Assembly: GCF_024347675.1 (NCBI RefSeq)
Contig: NZ_AP024881.1
Location: forward strand, 744,001 to 808,000
Length of the DNA: 64,000 bases
Reading direction: 5' to 3'
Origin: Vibrio ishigakensis
GTDB lineage: Bacteria > Pseudomonadota > Gammaproteobacteria > Enterobacterales > Vibrionaceae
Part shown: positions 1 through 10,938 of the stretch, piece by piece
How the letters are laid out: the number at the start of each line of letters is the position of its first letter
How positions within the stretch are numbered: the stretch's first letter is position 1
Position numbers and translations under genes: made by a program
Notes under the pieces: model-generated
The model's database searches: none
Seen by the model: only the letters and a program-made list of their open reading frames with translations
Told to the model about the DNA's origin: nothing

Positions 1-1062
1 GCGAACCACCCTAAGATTGTTGCTGCAAATGCAGAAGCAAAAGAGGGTGACGACTTTGTTATTCGCTTCCGCAACCCTAAATCAGGCAGTGTAGTATTTG
101 ACGATCAAATCCGTGGCCGTATCGAGATCGGTAACGATCAAATGGATGACCTTATCATCCGTCGTACCGATGGTGCACCAACCTACAACTTCGTAGTGGT
201 AGTAGATGACTGGGATATGGGTATCACTCACGTTGTTCGTGGTGAAGACCACATCAACAACACCCCACGTCAGATCAACATTTATGAAGCGCTAGGTGCT
301 CCGGTTCCTACCTTTGCACACTGTGCAATGATCCTGGGTGATGATGGCGCCAAGCTGTCTAAGCGTCACGGTGCGGTATCTGTAATGCAATACCGCGATG
401 AAGGTTACCTGCCGAATGCACTAAACAACTACCTGGTGCGTCTTGGCTGGTCTCACGGTGATCAAGAGATCTTCTCTCAAGAAGAAATGATTAACCTATT
501 TAGCCTAGATGCTATCTCTAAGTCAGCGTCTGCATTTAACACTGACAAACTGTTGTGGCTAAACAACCACTACATCAAGACTTCTGATCCAGCGTACGTT
601 GCAGAGCACCTGCAGTGGCATCTAGACAACCAGAAGCTAAACGTTGAGAACGGTCCTGCTATCACTGACGTTATCGCACTCGTGGGCGAGCGTTGTAACA
701 CCCTAGTTGAGCTAGCTGAGCAGATCCGTTACTTCTACGAAGACTTCAGCGAGTTTGAAGCGGGCGCAGCTAAGAAGCACTTACGTGGCGTAGCTAAAGC
801 TCCACTAGAGCTAGCACTTGCGAAAGCTGAAGCACTAGCTGATTGGACTACAGACAGCATTAAAGAAAACATAATCAAGGCTGTGTGTGATGAGCTAGAG
901 ATCGGCATGGGTAAGATCGGTATGCCCCTTCGCGTAGCGGTAACCGGTGGCGGTCAGTCTCCATCTGTCGATGCAGTAATGGAGCTAGTAGGTAAAGAGC
1001 GCTGTGTTGCTCGCATCAAGATGGCTCTTGAGTTCATCGCAGAGCGCGAAGCGAACGCTTAA
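1..1062 (+). CDS. gltX: Glutamate--tRNA ligase, 3' part (start lies before the window)
   Basis: Class I aminoacyl-tRNA synthetase that charges tRNA-Glu with glutamate in the cytoplasm. The frame is open from base 1, so the first ATG in the window (142) is internal and the N-terminal HIGH region is missing. Visible parts are the end of the catalytic domain ([14 protein letters not shown]), the KMSKS-type loop written as KLSKRHG, and the helical anticodon-binding domain up to the TAA at 1060-1062. Codon use is strongly biased, as expected for a highly expressed housekeeping gene. A hairpin terminator follows, so it is not co-transcribed with the kinase downstream. Identification is secure. Confidence 0.96.
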   Translation, partial: ANHPKIVAANAEAKEGDDFVIRFRNPKSGSVVFDDQIRGRIEIGNDQMDDLIIRRTDGAPTYNFVVVVDDWDMGITHVVRGEDHINNTPRQINIYEALGAPVPTFAHCAMILGDDGAKLSKRHGAVSVMQYRDEGYLPNALNNYLVRLGWSHGDQEIFSQEEMINLFSLDAISKSASAFNTDKLLWLNNHYIKTSDPAYVAEHLQWHLDNQKLNVENGPAITDVIALVGERCNTLVELAEQIRYFYEDFSEFEAGAAKKHLRGVAKAPLELALAKAEALADWTTDSIKENIIKAVCDELEIGMGKIGMPLRVAVTGGGQSPSVDAVMELVGKERCVARIKMALEFIAEREANA

Positions 1063-1082
1063 TCTAGCCCAAGATTAACTAA

Positions 1083-1114
1083 GCCGCTGACTGTAAAAAG
1101 TCGGCGGTTTTTTT
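1083..1114 (+). terminator. Rho-independent terminator of gltX
   Basis: Stem of about nine pairs, including one G-T pair, between CCGCTGACT and AGTCGGCGG, with a short A-rich loop and a run of seven T. It lies 20 bases after the gltX stop codon. Confidence 0.85.
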
Positions 1115-1221
1115 ATGCCAATAGGAATGGTGTACAGCTAATTAATTAGCTATTTATCAAGACATTAGCTATCTTCACTGTTGCACTTAGTTACATATAG
1201 GCCATCGGAGGGGATAAAGCA

Positions 1222-4200
1222 GTGCGACCGATATTTTCAATTCTACTGCTACTGTTTTCTAGTTTTTGCTCCCTTTCCACGTTAGCGAATGTCGTACTTT
1301 CCGATGATGAACAGGCATGGTTGAACAAAGGTCACAAGGTAAAGGTCGCGGTATTCGATGATCACTACCCCTATATCTTTCGCAATACGAACGGCGAGTA
1401 TGAGGGGATAGTTAAGGATTACCTGCAATATATTGAAAAGGTCTCTGGCATCGACTTTATCGAGGTGCCACTCACATCGGTCGAGCAAGGTTACACTGGC
1501 CTGAAAAATGGTGATTTTGGTGTCTATCCAATGACCTTCGACTTCGAAGGTTCAAATTTGGATATCCAATACACTGAACCCTATCTTCCCTATCACTATT
1601 TCATCTTTGTTAATACTCATCAGCCTGTAGATCCTGCAGAGGAGGTTGTTGAGCAGACTAAGCCGACCATGGCAGTGATAAGAGATAGTGCGATTGACCG
1701 CTATGTGGCGTCGAAAAGTCTGCCCGTCGAAGTTCGATACTACGACAGCGATAGACAAGCACTTAAGGCGCTAGATAGGGGGGAAGTCGAGTCTTTTGTT
1801 GGGGAGAAGGTCTCGGTACTGCGACTGGTACAGGGTTTAAATTTAAAGAATGTAGTCGCTTTGAGACCCACTAATGACCTCTACGGTTTGCGACTGCAGA
1901 TGGCAGTCAGCGAGGAATCAAACCAGCTCTATTCGATCATCAATAAATCTATAAGCGCCATGCCGTACGATGTTCAAAATGGCATTTTGCAACACTGGTT
2001 TGATAATGACCCATTCAAGAACCGTTTGAATGGTTTTATGTATTTCAATCGAGTGCCTTATACCTATGCGGCTGACTCAGGGGTGGGTCTCGAGTACTCT
2101 ATTATCCAGAGTCTATTTGAGGCTATGGGTTACGATCTTGGACGCATGATCGCTGCGAATAAGGCGGTGAACTTTAAGGATCTACTTTCTATCGATGGGG
2201 TGGATTTTGCTGCGGCGCAAACGCCATCCGCCAGTCGTCCAAGATATGATGCCGGTGGTGAGCTTTATTATTCCAGACCGTATCTGACCCAAGATTATCG
2301 CCTTATCTCGCGAGCTGGCGAGGAGATACTCTCCCGAGACAACAATCGACAGCTGTTAAAGGATAAAAAAGTCGGTGCGGTTATCGGCACCTTTGATGCG
2401 GTCGCGAGTGAGGCGGCTAAGATGTTTCGTAGTCGCTTCGGACAGCCCATCGATAACGAGTATTTTGACCTTAAGAGCGCACTAGAGGCTATCCAATCTG
2501 GGGAGGTAGATTACCTGCTGGTGGATTATCGTGAGTACAACGTTTATTTGCACCGAAGCAAGCAAGCCCCACCGCTAGATGCGACTCACGAGTTTATTAC
2601 TCGCTTCTCTGTACCACTTCGAATGGCCTTCAAAGATAAGGTGCTTAGGGACAAGTTCAATGCTGAGCTAGATGGCTTTGTGCGCAGCTCCGAGTATCGT
2701 CGTTTAGAGAAGCTCTACGAGAGCACCAACTTTAGAGCTAAGGCGGATGGTGGCATCTTGATGACTGAGATGATCACCTACCTAGTTAAGGTAGATAAAT
2801 TGGAATTGTTGGACAGCGTATTAAATGCCTTCAACTTCTCTGATGGTTTTGCTGCGCTCTCGCTGCGCCTAGGCAGCAATAATGGCCGAGAGATCAACTA
2901 TAAATCCATCAACGGTAGACTGACTCCGGTAGATGCCTTTAGTCGCCAAGGGCTTATCTATCTGCAGCGAGAACTCGTGCAAGGCAAGGGAATAGAGGAA
3001 GTGCCACTTGGCAGTATCACTATCTATTCTGAGCTTGGTTCTAGCTCTTCGTTCAACGAAAACTACATTCCACCGCTGAGCATGTTCGAGTCTTTCAGCG
3101 AGACAGACTTTAACAGCATAAAGCAGATCTATGAACAGCTAGACCTCAACACCTCAAGCCTCAATTTCACCTCTCAAGAGCTAGATTGGATTGCGCAAAA
3201 CCCAGTAATTAGAGTGGGGATAGACCCAGCCGCACTGCCTTATGAGGGAATACAAGATGGAGAGTTTAAGGGCATCATTGCCGACGTTCTGTCTGAAATG
3301 AGCAATATAGTTGGGGTGCAGTTTGAGCCGGTATTTGTGGACTCATGGCAAGCGACGATAGAAATGCTGGAGGCTCGTGAGCTCGATATGGTTTCTGCTG
3401 CAGTAGAAAACAAGAGCCTTAACTTCGACTATGTGCCTAGTGAGTCTCTTTTTACCGATCAGCTTGCCGTTGTCGGTCATATAGAACAAAACTATGGTCG
3501 TGGGCTGAACAGCATGTCCAATATGCGAGTGGGCCTGCAGTACGGGGCTTCCAATAGCCCTAGTTTGATGGAAGCCTACCCTGAGATAGACTGGGTTGAG
3601 CTTAAGAGCTCTGAGGTGGGGTTAGACCTTCTTAACCGAGGAGAACTCGACGGCTATATCGATACCACTTATGTTATCAATTATATCTTGAACGAGAATT
3701 CTTACCGTGACCTCATCATAGTGGATCGCCTGAGTAATACGGTTTCTCCCACCTTTCATACTCTTAAAAGCGAACCAGTGCTAGGGTCCGTGGTTTCCAA
3801 GGCGATTCGTGCCATTAGTTCTAGCAAAAAGCAGCAGATCATTAATAACTGGGCGACCAACCGTGTTATCGAGAAGCTGGATTACACTATCTTATTCTTG
3901 GTGGTAGGGTTTTCGGCCTTGGTATTGGCGATTCTGTTTATCTCCAATCGACGCTTGAAGACACAGATGCTGGCGACTAACTTGGCAGAGCTTGAGGCGA
4001 GACAGAGCCGTAACCAACTGTTCGATATCTTGAATACCTCGAGTATTGCCGCTGTAATTGTGCAAAAAGGACGCATCAAATACAGTAACAAGCGCGCAGA
4101 GGAGCAATTTGGCCTTAGCTTGGATGAGGAAGATGGTTATCTGATTGAGAAGCTGTATGCCGACCCTAACGAGAGAGATCTTATCTACAATAAGCTGGTC

Positions 4201-6534
4201 CGAGATGGCCGGGTTGTGGACAGGGAAGTAGAGTTCTTACGCGAAGACGACACCAGATTTACCGCGCTGTGTAGCTATTTTCAGATTGAATATAAAGAGC
4301 AGCCAGCGACGCTATTTTGGAGCTATGACATATCTGAGATCAAGAAACTTAACCGAGAGTTGGCGGATGCCATGGTTGAGGCGAATATCGCTAATCAGAC
4401 CAAGAGTGCCTTCTTAGCCAATATGAGTCATGAAATACGCACGCCTATGAATGCCATTATCGGTATGTCTCATCTGGCTCTTGAGGAGCAGATGAATAGC
4501 AAGGCGCAGAACTATGTGACTAAGGTTCACCAGTCGGCTCAATCGCTACTTTTGATCATCAACGACATCCTCGATATCTCTAAGATTGAGTCCGGAAAGT
4601 TCGAGCTAGAACAGCGACCATTTTCCCTGCGCGATACCTTGCGCCATATCTCAGATGTGATCGGTTTTAGGATCTTTGAAAAGGACCTGCAGTTTGTCTT
4701 TAATGTGGATGGTCGCATCCCGCGTATGGTGATAGGAGATGAGCTACGGCTTTCTCAAGTACTGATCAACCTAGGCAATAACGCCACCAAGTTTACCCAT
4801 GAAGGGCATGTGATTGTGGGTATCGATGGTAGAGCGCACCCAGAGGATGAATCGCGATTTATCTATCACTTCTATGTGCAGGATACAGGAATTGGTATCG
4901 CCACCGATAAACTGGACAAGCTGTTTGACTCTTTTCAGCAAGCGGACGCCTCAACTACGCGAGAGTATGGCGGTACCGGTCTCGGACTGAGTATCTGCAA
5001 ACAGATAATCGAGCTTATGGGCGGTAAGATCTGGGTTGAGAGTGAGTTAGGTAAAGGTTCAGTGTTCCATTTCGAGGTAGAGATGGAGGTGGCCGAGAGC
5101 AATGTCAGTCTGTTTAGTACACTGCAACCGGCGATAAATACGCTGGCCAAGAAGCAGGTACTCTTGCTTGAGCCAGACAGGTATACCTCAGATGCAGTTA
5201 ATATGGCGCTGACCAGTACACCTATCTCAACTCGAGTCTTTACCCAGTTTGAGCTGCTGATAGATGAACTGAAAAGGAGTCGTCGCGACTCAGTGACCTA
5301 TGTATCTGATGCAGCGTTAAAGCGAAATAGTATCCGTGAGCAATTAGCTCAGCTTAGGTCTCTGACTAAGCTTGTATTATGCACCTCAAGTGATGAGATG
5401 GCAGAGCTTGCTCAGGGTATGCGGGTGAGTGTGTTGCGTAGGCCATTTGTTCCATTTGAGTTCATCACCACGTTAAGTGGTAAGCAAGAGCAGGACTCTA
5501 GTGTTGCTCTGCAGCAACAGCAAAGCGCTGGTCAGATCCTTAGCGGCCAATCCATCCTGCTGGTTGAGGACAATGAGCTTAACCAAGAATTGGTGCTCGG
5601 CTTACTCGAGCCATATTCACTCAATATAGATGTGGTGGAAAATGGTCTACTGGCGGTAGAAAAGGCACAGCAAAATAGATACTCCCTCATCTTGATGGAT
5701 ATTCAGATGCCCGTTCTGGGCGGTTATGAGGCGACGCGTCGCATACGAGAATTTGATCACAATACACCGATCGTGGCTATGACCGCTAACGCCATGGTTG
5801 GGGATCAAAGAAAGGCACAGCAGGTGGGTATGAATGATTTTGTGCCTAAACCAATCGATGTCGACAGGCTTATTTCGGTAATGACACGCCTTAGCTCGAA
5901 TAGTGACGCCAATATAGAGATTGAAGAAACAGAAGCCGTTCAGCATAGGGTTGATTCTCTATTTGACCCGAGTATTGGGTTGACGACCTGTGGCCAAGAT
6001 GAATATCTGCTTTTGAAGCTACTGCGCAAGTTCTCCAATAATGCACAGCAGAGAGTCAATGAGATGATCAAGGCGAATAAGTCGGGTGATATCGAAAGTG
6101 CTATTCGTGAGGCGCATACATTGAAAAGTACCGCTGCCAGTATTGGAGCGACTCAATTGGCCGGTTTGTGTGCAAGTTACGAGCAACAGATGGAACAGCT
6201 CGGGGACCGACTAGACGGGTTGCAGCTGGAGCATCTTAAACAAGCTCTGACACAAGTATTACACGCTGTTCAAACTTATATCGATGATGACCCTAATATA
6301 AGTGCGCCCGAATCGGAGCAACAAATCGAATTAGAACAGTCATTTATTGACGAGGTCGATAGGTTGAAACTACTTTTGGAGAACTATGATCTGCAATCTG
6401 TAGAATTGATTCAGGCGTTGAAACGAGAAACGGATACACCTGAGGTGCTGGCTAGATTGTCTCAGCTGGAAGATATCCTAGCCTCGTATCAATTTGAACA
6501 GGCGCTCTCTTTGTTGCGTGAGTGGACTGAATAA
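1222..6534 (+). CDS. BvgS-type hybrid sensor histidine kinase with multiple periplasmic solute-binding domains
   Basis: A 1770-residue inner-membrane phosphorelay kinase. Order: signal peptide (1-22); an SBP_bac_3-like domain (about 27-265); a second, more divergent one (about 268-500); a stretch of about 150 residues I cannot assign; a clear third SBP_bac_3 domain (about 658-885); one membrane helix (about 889-911); a PAS-like region; HisKA with the H-box HEIRTP, phospho-His about H1070; HATPase_c (about 1170-1290, DTGIGIA and GGTGLGL boxes); a degenerate receiver lacking a clear phospho-Asp (about 1310-1410); an intact receiver (LILMDIQMP, Asp about 1493); and an Hpt domain (AHTLKS, His about 1632). 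Start is GTG at 1222 with GGAGGGG eight bases upstream. The next gene begins 30 bases later, so the HD-GYP protein is its likely partner. The ligand is unknown. Confidence 0.93.
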   Translation: MRPIFSILLLLFSSFCSLSTLANVVLSDDEQAWLNKGHKVKVAVFDDHYPYIFRNTNGEYEGIVKDYLQYIEKVSGIDFIEVPLTSVEQGYTGLKNGDFGVYPMTFDFEGSNLDIQYTEPYLPYHYFIFVNTHQPVDPAEEVVEQTKPTMAVIRDSAIDRYVASKSLPVEVRYYDSDRQALKALDRGEVESFVGEKVSVLRLVQGLNLKNVVALRPTNDLYGLRLQMAVSEESNQLYSIINKSISAMPYDVQNGILQHWFDNDPFKNRLNGFMYFNRVPYTYAADSGVGLEYSIIQSLFEAMGYDLGRMIAANKAVNFKDLLSIDGVDFAAAQTPSASRPRYDAGGELYYSRPYLTQDYRLISRAGEEILSRDNNRQLLKDKKVGAVIGTFDAVASEAAKMFRSRFGQPIDNEYFDLKSALEAIQSGEVDYLLVDYREYNVYLHRSKQAPPLDATHEFITRFSVPLRMAFKDKVLRDKFNAELDGFVRSSEYRRLEKLYESTNFRAKADGGILMTEMITYLVKVDKLELLDSVLNAFNFSDGFAALSLRLGSNNGREINYKSINGRLTPVDAFSRQGLIYLQRELVQGKGIEEVPLGSITIYSELGSSSSFNENYIPPLSMFESFSETDFNSIKQIYEQLDLNTSSLNFTSQELDWIAQNPVIRVGIDPAALPYEGIQDGEFKGIIADVLSEMSNIVGVQFEPVFVDSWQATIEMLEARELDMVSAAVENKSLNFDYVPSESLFTDQLAVVGHIEQNYGRGLNSMSNMRVGLQYGASNSPSLMEAYPEIDWVELKSSEVGLDLLNRGELDGYIDTTYVINYILNENSYRDLIIVDRLSNTVSPTFHTLKSEPVLGSVVSKAIRAISSSKKQQIINNWATNRVIEKLDYTILFLVVGFSALVLAILFISNRRLKTQMLATNLAELEARQSRNQLFDILNTSSIAAVIVQKGRIKYSNKRAEEQFGLSLDEEDGYLIEKLYADPNERDLIYNKLVRDGRVVDREVEFLREDDTRFTALCSYFQIEYKEQPATLFWSYDISEIKKLNRELADAMVEANIANQTKSAFLANMSHEIRTPMNAIIGMSHLALEEQMNSKAQNYVTKVHQSAQSLLLIINDILDISKIESGKFELEQRPFSLRDTLRHISDVIGFRIFEKDLQFVFNVDGRIPRMVIGDELRLSQVLINLGNNATKFTHEGHVIVGIDGRAHPEDESRFIYHFYVQDTGIGIATDKLDKLFDSFQQADASTTREYGGTGLGLSICKQIIELMGGKIWVESELGKGSVFHFEVEMEVAESNVSLFSTLQPAINTLAKKQVLLLEPDRYTSDAVNMALTSTPISTRVFTQFELLIDELKRSRRDSVTYVSDAALKRNSIREQLAQLRSLTKLVLCTSSDEMAELAQGMRVSVLRRPFVPFEFITTLSGKQEQDSSVALQQQQSAGQILSGQSILLVEDNELNQELVLGLLEPYSLNIDVVENGLLAVEKAQQNRYSLILMDIQMPVLGGYEATRRIREFDHNTPIVAMTANAMVGDQRKAQQVGMNDFVPKPIDVDRLISVMTRLSSNSDANIEIEETEAVQHRVDSLFDPSIGLTTCGQDEYLLLKLLRKFSNNAQQRVNEMIKANKSGDIESAIREAHTLKSTAASIGATQLAGLCASYEQQMEQLGDRLDGLQLEHLKQALTQVLHAVQTYIDDDPNISAPESEQQIELEQSFIDEVDRLKLLLENYDLQSVELIQALKRETDTPEVLARLSQLEDILASYQFEQALSLLREWTE

Positions 6535-6564
6535 CTAATTTGCCGAACTAGGGAAGATGAGCAA

Positions 6565-7629
6565 ATGAAGCATGAACTCGATAAACCGTTACTCTTGGTC
6601 GCCGACGATACACCGGAAAATATTGATGTGTTGGCTGGGGTATTGAAGGACGATTATCAGATACGCGTTGCCACAAATGGCACCATAACCCTTAAGCTTG
6701 CTCAGCTAAATCCAAAGCCTGACCTTATCTTGCTCGATATCATGATGCCGGATATAGACGGTTATGAGGTGTGTCGACTTCTAAAGCAGAAAGAAGATAC
6801 TAAGCATATTCCCGTCATCTTTGTGACCGCTAGAATCACCGCCGAGGACGAGGTCCGTGGTTTTGAGTTAGGCGCTGTAGATTACATCACCAAACCCATA
6901 GTGCCAGCAGTGGCGAAACGTCGCATCCAGACCCAGGTAAGGCTCAGTAATCAACAGCGTGAGCTGTATCGTCAGGTTCAAGAGCAAACCAAAGAGATCA
7001 ACCAAAGCAAGCTTGAGCTTCTAGAGCGCTTGGGACGCGCTGCAGAATATAAGGACAACGAGACCGGGCTGCATGTTAAACGCATGGCGCACTATGCCTA
7101 CCACCTAGGCCTTGCCTGTGGCCTTACCGAGCAAACTGCCGATATTTTGCGTGAGGCAACTCCAATGCATGACCTCGGCAAGATAGGTATTCCTGATGGC
7201 ATCTTGTTAAAGAAGGGGAAACTGGATGAGGAAGAGTGGGCAGTCATGCGCAGCCACGTGGAGATCGGCGTTGAAATCTTAGGTGATTGCAGCGGTTCGG
7301 AGCTGATGCAGATGGCGAAGACGGTGGCTCAAACTCACCATGAAAAGTGGGATGGCAGTGGCTATCCAAGCGGCATTGCTGGAGAGGCTATTCCGTTAGT
7401 AGGGCGCATCTGTGCCATCGCGGATGTTTTTGACGCACTAACCTCAGAGAGACCCTATAAGAAGGCTTGGAGTGTCGAGGAGGCGTTTGATTATCTAAAA
7501 GATCAGAAGGGTAGGCACTTTGACCCAGCGCTGGTGGATCTCTTCATAGGATTAGAGAAAGAAATCTTGGCTGTGATGAAAACCTATCGAGAGCCAGAGA
7601 CCACTAATCATGGTTCTCTAGTGCATTAA
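6565..7629 (+). CDS. Response regulator with HD-GYP output domain (predicted c-di-GMP phosphodiesterase)
   Basis: 354 residues. An N-terminal receiver has the acidic pair D14-D15, phospho-acceptor D58 (LILLDIMMP) and the conserved Lys in YITKP. A linker helix leads to an HD-GYP domain with the metal-binding HDLGKIGIP and the HHEKWDGSGYP signature, so catalysis looks intact. Family knowledge predicts hydrolysis of cyclic di-GMP, controlled by phosphorylation. It lies 30 bases after the hybrid kinase, and that kinase's Hpt domain is the expected phosphodonor. The last 26 bases overlap the end of the convergent GGDEF gene. Confidence 0.93.
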   Translation: MKHELDKPLLLVADDTPENIDVLAGVLKDDYQIRVATNGTITLKLAQLNPKPDLILLDIMMPDIDGYEVCRLLKQKEDTKHIPVIFVTARITAEDEVRGFELGAVDYITKPIVPAVAKRRIQTQVRLSNQQRELYRQVQEQTKEINQSKLELLERLGRAAEYKDNETGLHVKRMAHYAYHLGLACGLTEQTADILREATPMHDLGKIGIPDGILLKKGKLDEEEWAVMRSHVEIGVEILGDCSGSELMQMAKTVAQTHHEKWDGSGYPSGIAGEAIPLVGRICAIADVFDALTSERPYKKAWSVEEAFDYLKDQKGRHFDPALVDLFIGLEKEILAVMKTYREPETTNHGSLVH

Positions 7630-9004
7630 CTGCGTCTTTTTCTTCTTGGCGCAATCCCTTGAGTTTACGCTTTAACGCTTTGTTCTTATACATATTGATA
7701 TCGGCGGAAGAGAGCAGATTATCGAAGGTAGTCTGCTTGTCCTTATACATGCTAAAGCCAATACTCACCTGGGTCTTGACCATGGCACCGCGTACCAGAT
7801 AGTTCTCACTTTCTACCTTGTGCTGTATGCCTTCAACCAACTTAGTCACCTCACTTTCTTGCGCGATACGAGAGGCGATGATCAAGAATTCATCTCCACC
7901 AACGCGCGCCACTACATCGGTCGCCCGCACCGCTCCTCGTAGCACTCTAGCAACCTGCTTCAAAAGCAGATCACCACTAGAGTGGCCGTATTCATCGTTA
8001 ATGCGTTTAAAGCCATCCAGATCTAAGTTAATAACGGCAAACTGAGTGCGAGTGTATTTGGCGTTACGCACCAAGTTTTTTAGGGTGTAAACAAAGTAGC
8101 GGCGATTGGGTAAGGAGGTCAGCTCATCCTGCATTGATCGCTGACGAGCCTTGAAGTAAAGACGAAGTATGATGGCAAAACCACAAAACACCATGGCAAG
8201 CAATACGTATCCCACCAAACGCACTGAGTTAAACAGCGGCCATCTAGGCAGATTACTGTTTGGATCGGGTGCGATGAATACCTGCCAATCTACATTGCTG
8301 GCGTTGATGTCGGTTTTAATCATAGCCGAGTCTATCGCCTTGAGGTTGCCTACGCGCTGGGAAGGTTTGGCTTCATTCACGGCGGCCACCAAGAACTGAC
8401 GATCATTAAAGTGGCTGTCTTGTAGCATCTGCTCCAGATCCACCAATAGGGTGACGTGACCAAGATAGGTGCGATTACCTACAGTGCCTGAATAAATGGG
8501 ACTTCTTACCACGTAATAGTCGGGATACTCATCACTTTGATAGACAGCAGCGGTGGCGAGCAGATCGAGATTATTCTTCATCTCTTCAATATGATCAGAG
8601 AGGGTGCTGATATCCTGCAGAATATCCTGGGTATAGCCGGACTCAAACACGACCTTGGGATAGACAAAATTGACCGTGTCTTGGGGGGCTATCGCCACAC
8701 CAAGTAGGTGCTTATCGTGCTGGATAAGACCGGAGATAATAAAGGTTAGGTGCTCTTGGCTTATCAGTGGCTCACTGGCAATGATATTGCTCAGGGTATA
8801 GGCCGAATAGCTCTTTTTCTTTACTTCAAGGGTAAGAAGCGAGGCCACTTCAGCGGCTTTTTGCTCCGCTTGATATTGGGTGATGGTATCCAGCTGTTTC
8901 TGTCGCTGCACATGATAAGACTCGATGAAATAGACACCCAAAGCGAGACTAGCAATCATGGCTAGCAAGATCATAGTGGTCTCTGTTTTGGATGTGATCT
9001 GCAA
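7604..9004 (-). CDS. Membrane-anchored GGDEF protein with periplasmic CHASE-like sensor (predicted diguanylate cyclase)
   Basis: An N-terminal membrane helix, a periplasmic region of about 220 residues resembling CHASE-type sensors (motif near VVRSPIYSG), a second helix, then a GGDEF domain with an intact active site (ARVGGDEF). Family knowledge predicts c-di-GMP synthesis. Start choice is uncertain. The longest frame begins at a TTG at 9049 (481 aa) with no Shine-Dalgarno sequence. I prefer the TTG at 9004 (466 aa), which has AAGGGA six bases upstream. The gene converges on the HD-GYP gene and overlaps it by 26 bases, so enzymes with opposite effects on c-di-GMP sit tail to tail. Confidence 0.88.
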   Translation of the reverse strand: MQITSKTETTMILLAMIASLALGVYFIESYHVQRQKQLDTITQYQAEQKAAEVASLLTLEVKKKSYSAYTLSNIIASEPLISQEHLTFIISGLIQHDKHLLGVAIAPQDTVNFVYPKVVFESGYTQDILQDISTLSDHIEEMKNNLDLLATAAVYQSDEYPDYYVVRSPIYSGTVGNRTYLGHVTLLVDLEQMLQDSHFNDRQFLVAAVNEAKPSQRVGNLKAIDSAMIKTDINASNVDWQVFIAPDPNSNLPRWPLFNSVRLVGYVLLAMVFCGFAIILRLYFKARQRSMQDELTSLPNRRYFVYTLKNLVRNAKYTRTQFAVINLDLDGFKRINDEYGHSSGDLLLKQVARVLRGAVRATDVVARVGGDEFLIIASRIAQESEVTKLVEGIQHKVESENYLVRGAMVKTQVSIGFSMYKDKQTTFDNLLSSADINMYKNKALKRKLKGLRQEEKDAVNALENHD

Positions 9005-9049
9005 ATTAAGTCCCTTTGCGCTTCTCCCTAGGCAAGTATAGGGGGTCAA

Positions 9050-9530
9050 TGACTGTAACTGCTTGATTTTCTCATGGTATGACCTGATAGAGAGTAATTA
9101 TAATTGTAAGTAGTGCAATTGGTATCATATTGTCTGTCATACGGTAAAGGGAAGTTGAAGCAGATTTGAAAGCATGATCGAGATCGCTTTTTTTCTCTAA
9201 AAATGAGAAATTTCTTTTGAAGCGTTGAAATTAAAAACATCGACCCCATCTAAAGTTTCGACCGAATCTGAAAACAGCTTACCTGGCTTAGGTTGTTGTC
9301 TCGACAGGACTGCTGTATATCGGTAGAATGTCGCGTCAATTTATACCCTGAGGTCAATTGGAGATACCTTGTAAGCAAGATATCACTGATTGATTCGTCG
9401 ATGCCTAAGTGCATCGCGGTACTCTTTTTATGTTTGGTTGCTTCACTGAAGCACACACTAGGATGTGGTCATAGCCAAGGCTGTGACTCGTTGCTCAATT
9501 TTATTGAGCTCATGTAGAGGTTTAAAAATA
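9050..9530. other. Intergenic region between the GGDEF gene and tig
   Basis: About 480 bases without a convincing gene; the short frames here lack ribosome sites and recognisable products. It holds a sigma-32-type promoter (9224-9251) and two small perfect hairpins in the tig leader: CGATGC/GCATCG at 9399-9416 and TGCTTC/GAAGCA at 9439-9453. The long leader (about 270 bases from the sigma-32-type site to tig) could carry post-transcriptional control, but no known riboswitch is recognisable. Confidence 0.5.
9224..9251 (+). promoter_or_regulatory. Candidate sigma-32 (heat-shock) promoter for the tig-clpPX region
   Basis: GTTGAAA at 9224-9230, 13 bases, then CCCCATCT at 9244-9251. The established sigma-32 consensus is CTTGAAA, a spacer of about 11-16 bases, then CCCCATNT, so only the first base differs. 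It reads toward tig, clpP and clpX, whose products are heat-shock chaperone and protease components in enterobacteria. Location and match are seen in the sequence; activity is inferred. Confidence 0.7.
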
Positions 9531-10832
9531 ATGCAAGCTACTGTTGAAACTCTAGAGGGTCTAGAGCGCCGTCTAACTATCACTGTTCCTGCTGCTAACA
9601 TCGAAGATGCAGTTACAGCTGAACTACGTAACATCGCTAAAAACCGTCGTTTTGATGGTTTCCGTAAAGGTAAAGTGCCACTGAAGATGGTTGCACAAAT
9701 GTACGGTAAAGCTGTTCGTAACGACGTTATGGGTGAAGTGATGCAACGCCACTACATCGAAGCTATCGTTAAAGAAAAAATCAACCCAGCTGGCGCTCCA
9801 ACTTTCGCACCAGTTGAGACTGCAGAAGGTCAAGACCTAGTATTCACTGCAACTCTAGAAGTATTCCCAGAGATCGAACTTCAAGGTCTAGACAAAGTAA
9901 CTGTTGAGAAGCCAGTAGTTGAAGTTAAAGACGCTGACGTAGACAACATGATCGAAACTCTACGTAAGCAACAAGCTACTTGGACTGAAGTTGAAGCTGC
10001 AGCTGAAGAAGGCATGCGCGCAACTATCGATTTCACTGGTTCTATCGACGGTGAAGAGTTCGAAGGCGGTAAAGCTGAGAACTTCCCACTAGAACTAGGT
10101 CAAGGTCGCATGATCCCTGGTTTTGAAGACGGCATAACTGGCAAGACTGCTGGTATGGAATTCGAAATCGACGTGACTTTCCCAGAAGATTACCACGCTG
10201 AGAACCTAAAAGGTAAAGCAGCTAAGTTCCTAATCAAAGTGAACAAAGTTGAATCTCGTGAACTTCCAGAACTGACTGACGAATTCGTTTCTAAGTTCGG
10301 TGTTGCTGAAGGCGGTATCGACGCGCTTAAAGCTGAAGTTCGTAAGAACATGGAGCGTGAGCTTAAGCAAGCTGTTAAAGCTCGCATCAAAGAGCAAGCT
10401 ATCGACGGTCTAGCTAAAGAAAACGACATCACTGTTCCTGCTGCTCTAATCGAGCAAGAGATCGGTGTTCTACGTCAACAAGCTGCACAACGTTTCGGTG
10501 GCAACGTTGAAGCTGCTGACCAGCTTCCACGTGAGCTGTTTGAAGAGCAAGCTAAGAAGCGCGTAGTAGTAGGTCTTCTTCTAGGTGAAGTGATCAAGTC
10601 TGAAGAACTAAAAGCTGACGACGAAAAAGTTAAAGCTCTTATCTCAGAAATGGCGACTGCATACGAAGACCCATCTGAAGTAATCGCATACTACGAAAGC
10701 AACGAAGAGATGATGAACAACATGCGCAACGTAGCTCTAGAAGAGCAAGCTGTTGACGCTATCATCGCTAAAGCACAAGTGACTGAGAAAGAAGAGTCAT
10801 TTGATGCAATTATGAACCAACAACCAGCTTAA
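9531..10832 (+). CDS. tig: Trigger factor, ribosome-associated chaperone and prolyl isomerase
   Basis: 433 residues. Trigger factor binds ribosomal protein L23 at the exit tunnel, shields nascent chains and isomerises prolyl bonds. The N-terminal ribosome-binding signature is seen as GFRKGKVP. The FKBP-type domain is in the middle (around [15 protein letters not shown]), and the helical chaperone domain fills the C-terminal half. The start is ATG 9531 with AGAGG upstream, giving the usual [10 protein letters not shown] beginning; the frame is open further upstream to 9465 but that extension has no family similarity. Codon use is extremely biased, as in highly expressed genes. It is first in the tig-clpP-clpX-lon order known from E. 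coli and Vibrio. Confidence 0.98.
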   Translation: MQATVETLEGLERRLTITVPAANIEDAVTAELRNIAKNRRFDGFRKGKVPLKMVAQMYGKAVRNDVMGEVMQRHYIEAIVKEKINPAGAPTFAPVETAEGQDLVFTATLEVFPEIELQGLDKVTVEKPVVEVKDADVDNMIETLRKQQATWTEVEAAAEEGMRATIDFTGSIDGEEFEGGKAENFPLELGQGRMIPGFEDGITGKTAGMEFEIDVTFPEDYHAENLKGKAAKFLIKVNKVESRELPELTDEFVSKFGVAEGGIDALKAEVRKNMERELKQAVKARIKEQAIDGLAKENDITVPAALIEQEIGVLRQQAAQRFGGNVEAADQLPRELFEEQAKKRVVVGLLLGEVIKSEELKADDEKVKALISEMATAYEDPSEVIAYYESNEEMMNNMRNVALEEQAVDAIIAKAQVTEKEESFDAIMNQQPA

Positions 10833-10883
10833 TTGCGTTGAGTTCAAGTAGAAGGTTGACTTTCAAATAGCTTTTCTACTAAT

Positions 10884-10924
10884 AATGGTCCGTATGAGGT
10901 TTTCATCCGGGCCATTTATTTTTT
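10884..10924 (+). terminator. Terminator after tig, just upstream of clpP
   Basis: A long hairpin pairs AATGGTCCG with CGGGCCATT (one G-T pair), with inner pairing of ATGA and TCAT, and is followed by TATTTTTT. It ends only 14 bases before the clpP start codon, so any tig-to-clpP readthrough must cross it. No promoter is obvious between hairpin and clpP, so it may act as a partial terminator that sets the tig:clpP ratio. Confidence 0.8.
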
Positions 10925-10938
10925 AGGGATATAACACT

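Noticed and set aside
9293..9517. ORF of 74 codons upstream of tig.
   Set aside because: No ribosome site, no recognisable product, and it overlaps the tig leader; judged a chance frame.
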